NCBI GenBank assembly: GCA_036568625.1
Contig: DATCSF010000032.1
Span: 1 to 33,661 of the forward strand
Source: 66-474 sp036568625
Lineage (GTDB): Bacteria > Pseudomonadota > Gammaproteobacteria > Xanthomonadales > Rhodanobacteraceae
Length of the DNA stretch: 33,661 nt
Direction of reading: 5' to 3'
This document shows, in pieces, positions 31,241 through 33,661 of the stretch. Made by a program: the position numbers and the translations under genes. Numbering within the stretch: the first letter of the stretch is position 1; every line of letters begins with the position of its first letter. The notes beneath the pieces are model-generated. The model was given only the letters and a program-made list of their open reading frames with translations, was not told the origin of the DNA and ran no database searches.

Positions 31241-33424
31241 ATGAACCTCGACGTCATACGCCCGACCGGCGCACCCGGTTACCGATTGGTCCGCTGGATC
31301 GGGGTAAGCGGTGCGGCGTCCGTATACGTGGCAACGGAGCTTCCGGGCGGACGGCCGACGGCGGTGAAGCTGTTCCGCCGCGTCAACGACGAAGGCCTCG
31401 TGCGCCTGGAACAACTCCTGCAGGCGAGCGCGCAGCTCTCGCATCCCAACATCGTTCGCGTCCAGCACATCGGGCGCACCGCCGACGGCCGCCTGTTCCA
31501 TTCGATGCCCTTGCTGCTCGGTTTCGAACGCAAGCGCCACGACCTGCTCGGCAGGCCGCGTCGCATCGCCCCGCTGCTGCTCGAATTGCTCGACGGCTTG
31601 GGCCACGCGCACCGGCGCGGCATGGTGCACGGAGGGATCAAGCCGTCCAATGTGCTCTTCGATGAGCAAGGGCACGCACAACTCGCCGATTTCGGGATCG
31701 CGCGCTGCCTGGCCGAGCTCGGCCGCCTGCGCCCCGACGCGACGGGCTACCTGAGCCCCGAGCAGGCGCGCGGCGAGCCCCCCGGCCCGTGCTCGGATGT
31801 TTACAGCGTGGGGATACTGGCGTACGAGTTGCTGACGGGTTTATCGCCGGCTGAGGGCCGGCGACCTGCACCACCACGACTGCCGCCCGAAGCCATCGCC
31901 TGGCAAGTGTGGATGGATCGGGCACTGGCCGCCTCGCCGGAGCAGCGGTTCCAAGGCACACGGGAAATGGCCGACACCCTGGCCGCGATCGTCAGCGCGA
32001 CATCCGGCCGCCGCGGGCACCATCCTGCCGCGCGAACCACCCAACGCGCCCGTGCGCCGAAGTGGACGGTCGCCGCTGCGATCGTGGCCGCGGCGATCGC
32101 GACGCTGGCCGGCTGGGCCGTGTGGAGGGGCTATCAACGGGTGGCCGCCACGAGCGTCGTCCCCGAGCCCGCAGTGGCGGCGACCGGGGCCATTCCGGCG
32201 TTGTCGACGACTGTCGCGCAGCCCGCACCGACATCATCCGCAGTGGTGGGCGCGGCGTCGCTGCTCGCAGAACGCGTGCAAGGCTTGATCACCGCGGCCG
32301 ACGCGCTGCGCGCGCGCGGCCACCTGCTTTCGCCGCCGTTCCACAACGCCGCGAGCCACTATCTCGCGGCGCTTGCGCTCGATCCGGGCAATCCGGCCGC
32401 CACCGCCGGCGTCGACACGATGCTGGCAACGCTGCGCGGCCGGCTGGACGAGTCCTGGGACGACGATCGCGGGGCCGTCGAGGCTGCGGGCGCGTTGAAG
32501 CAGGGAGATGCGCTGGCGAAGTCCGCGGGTCGGTCTGCGCGCCACGCCTGGCGCAATTATCGGGACAAGCTTGCGCAACAGGTCGGCAACGCGGTCGCGC
32601 AGGCGGCGCGCGCGCACGATCCGCACAAAGTCGCGGCGCTGAAACCGCTCGCCCGCGCACTGCCCGCGAAATTTCCGGAGGGGCTCGATCTTGCCACGGC
32701 CGAACGCGTGGCGCGCACGCCCCGGGCGGGCGAGCACATGCGCGACCCCGGCGGTCCGTTGCTCGTGTACGTGCCCGCCGCCGGCAAGCTGCCTGCGTTC
32801 GCCATCGCGCAGGTCGAAGTTACGCGCGCCGACTACGCGATGTTCGCCCGCGCGACGGACCGGCGCGCTGCGAAGTGCCGCGAGGCCCATAACCCGTTTT
32901 CGCGGCTGCGCCATCTCAGCTGGCAGACGCCCGGTTTCACGCAGGCCGACGATGATCCCGCGGTGTGCGTGAGCTGGGATGACGCCGTCGCCTATACCGC
33001 ATGGCTGTCGGAAAGGACCGGCCAGCATTACCGGCTGGCAAGCAGCAGTCAGTGGCTGCGCGCCGCGCACGGCATGCCGAAAGGCAATCCGTGCCAACTT
33101 GGCAACGTGGACGATGCCAGCCGCCGGAGCACGCTGGACAACGATCGCTGGCCGTGCAACGACGGCGCGTCGGAAACCGCGCCGGTCGGCCACTACGCCG
33201 CCAGCGCCGTTGGCGCTTACGACATGTACGGCAACGTCAGCGAGTGGCTGGCCGGCGGCACCCCGGGCGCACGGTCGTTCCGCGGCCTTTCCTGGCGCCA
33301 TGGCAGCCACGAGACCGCGCTCGGCAGCCTCGGTACGGCCGATTCGGACATCGGCTACACCAGCGTGGGTTTCCGCGTGGTGCGCGCGATCGACGGAGCG
33401 CCGCCGGCGGTTTCCGGCCGCTGA
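31241..33424 (+). CDS. Transmembrane pseudokinase fused to an FGE-sulfatase-fold domain, paralogue 2
   Basis: A 727-residue tandem paralogue of the preceding protein, nearly equal in length and co-linear throughout. The kinase-like domain (about 13-250) keeps the AVK lysine (Lys43) and DFG (150-152), but again reads HGGIKPSN (130-137) in place of HRDxKxxN and has Leu59 at the alpha-C glutamate position. The glycine loop is altered (IGVSGAASVY). One membrane helix is at about 275-294, followed by a TPR-like region and an FGE-fold domain at about 504-716 (VCVSWDDAVAYTAWLS, YGNVSEWLAGG, FRGLSWRHGS). The same four cysteines recur at 546, 576, 618 and 639. The 270-base gap after paralogue 1 shows no clear promoter or terminator. 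ATG 31241 lacks an obvious ribosome site. The C-terminal domain is more conserved between the pair than the kinase-like domain. Confidence 0.85.
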   Translation: MNLDVIRPTGAPGYRLVRWIGVSGAASVYVATELPGGRPTAVKLFRRVNDEGLVRLEQLLQASAQLSHPNIVRVQHIGRTADGRLFHSMPLLLGFERKRHDLLGRPRRIAPLLLELLDGLGHAHRRGMVHGGIKPSNVLFDEQGHAQLADFGIARCLAELGRLRPDATGYLSPEQARGEPPGPCSDVYSVGILAYELLTGLSPAEGRRPAPPRLPPEAIAWQVWMDRALAASPEQRFQGTREMADTLAAIVSATSGRRGHHPAARTTQRARAPKWTVAAAIVAAAIATLAGWAVWRGYQRVAATSVVPEPAVAATGAIPALSTTVAQPAPTSSAVVGAASLLAERVQGLITAADALRARGHLLSPPFHNAASHYLAALALDPGNPAATAGVDTMLATLRGRLDESWDDDRGAVEAAGALKQGDALAKSAGRSARHAWRNYRDKLAQQVGNAVAQAARAHDPHKVAALKPLARALPAKFPEGLDLATAERVARTPRAGEHMRDPGGPLLVYVPAAGKLPAFAIAQVEVTRADYAMFARATDRRAAKCREAHNPFSRLRHLSWQTPGFTQADDDPAVCVSWDDAVAYTAWLSERTGQHYRLASSSQWLRAAHGMPKGNPCQLGNVDDASRRSTLDNDRWPCNDGASETAPVGHYAASAVGAYDMYGNVSEWLAGGTPGARSFRGLSWRHGSHETALGSLGTADSDIGYTSVGFRVVRAIDGAPPAVSGR

Positions 33425-33504
33425 GTTTCACCACAGCACAGCCGACAGCGTCGATGGGCGGGCATGACTTGCGGCGCATGGCCGCGCAACTGCCGCGGCG
33501 CATA

Positions 33505-33533
33505 CTGGGCGGTCCCTGAGCGTTTGCGCCCAG
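33505..33533 (+). terminator. Possible hairpin after pseudokinase paralogue 2
   Basis: CTGGGCG and CGCCCAG are perfect 7-bp complements with a 15-base spacer, about 80 bases after the stop codon. A second CGCCCAG follows at once. No T-tract is present, so termination is uncertain. Confidence 0.3.
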
Positions 33534-33560
33534 TTCGCCCAGACCAGCCGGGAATCGTCC

Positions 33561-33661
33561 ATGAAAGCCAATCGTCTCGCCGTTGCCCTCGCGTCTTTGC
33601 TGTTGTGCAGCGCCCCCGCGTTCGCGGCCCCTCCTGCCAACAGTGCGGCCCAGAGCAGCGC
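33561..33661 (+). CDS. Start of a secreted protein, cut by the window end
   Basis: Only 33 codons are visible: MKANRLAVALASLLLCSAPAFA and the next residues APPANSAAQSS. This is a clear Sec-type signal peptide (basic n-region, hydrophobic core, AFA-A cleavage site), and a GGAA sequence lies about six to ten bases upstream of the ATG. The mature part is Ala/Ser/Pro-rich so far, and no family can be assigned. It follows the pseudokinase pair on the same strand, about 137 bases downstream. Confidence 0.7.
   Translation, partial: MKANRLAVALASLLLCSAPAFAAPPANSAAQSS

Noticed and set aside
1..33661. CRISPR array, insertion sequence, prophage or secretion-system cluster
   Set aside because: No regularly spaced direct repeats, transposase, integrase or phage/secretion genes were seen.

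Overview
This window is a GC-rich chromosomal segment of a gammaproteobacterium. It most likely comes from the order Lysobacterales (Xanthomonadales), possibly a Rhodanobacteraceae-type genome. That placement is inferred from gene order: tRNA-tig-clpP-clpX, leuS-lptE-holA-nadD-rsfS-rlmH, and maf-rng-yhdP-tldD. Dispersed palindromic spacer repeats also fit. No rRNA, CRISPR array, insertion sequence or prophage was seen.

Layout. Positions 1-1800 hold the 3' part of cysS and a complete sufE. A spacer of GTAG-bounded inverted repeats (1813-1981) separates them from the convergent protein quality-control cluster clpX, clpP, tig (2026-5439). Upstream of tig lie three tRNA genes on the minus strand: His(GTG), Lys(CTT), Leu(TAG). 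Positions 6138-7761 carry xseB, a DUF4870 membrane protein, a decayed DUF1800 gene start and a DUF4242 protein. Positions 7789-11151 carry the two subunits of the TldD/TldE (PmbA) protease, with the ribosome-assembly gene darP between them on the opposite strand. A YciI-like gene, yhdP, rng and maf follow on the minus strand to 17894.

Positions 17895-19011 look like an accessory insertion: a broken gene, a multi-pass membrane protein and a 46-residue membrane peptide. It separates maf from rlmH. From 19229 to 25528 the minus strand reads leuS-lptE-holA-nadD-rsfS-rlmH, an essential operon for translation, LPS transport, DNA polymerase III, NAD synthesis and ribosome maturation.

The plus strand takes over at 25701 with a secreted amidohydrolase, a spacer full of palindromic repeats, a thioredoxin-TPR (CnoX/YbbN-like) protein and a two-helix channel-like protein. 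Two tandem paralogous transmembrane proteins follow. In each, a kinase-like N-terminal domain is fused through one membrane helix to an FGE-sulfatase-fold C-terminal domain. The window ends in the start of a secreted protein.

The most unusual feature is the tandem pair at 28784-33424. Both kinase-like domains read HGG where active kinases have HRD, and both appear to lack the alpha-C glutamate. Both FGE-type domains lack the catalytic cysteine pair but share four other cysteines. They look like paralogous transmembrane pseudokinases with a periplasmic lectin-like or FGE-like sensor domain. Their function is not known from sequence alone.
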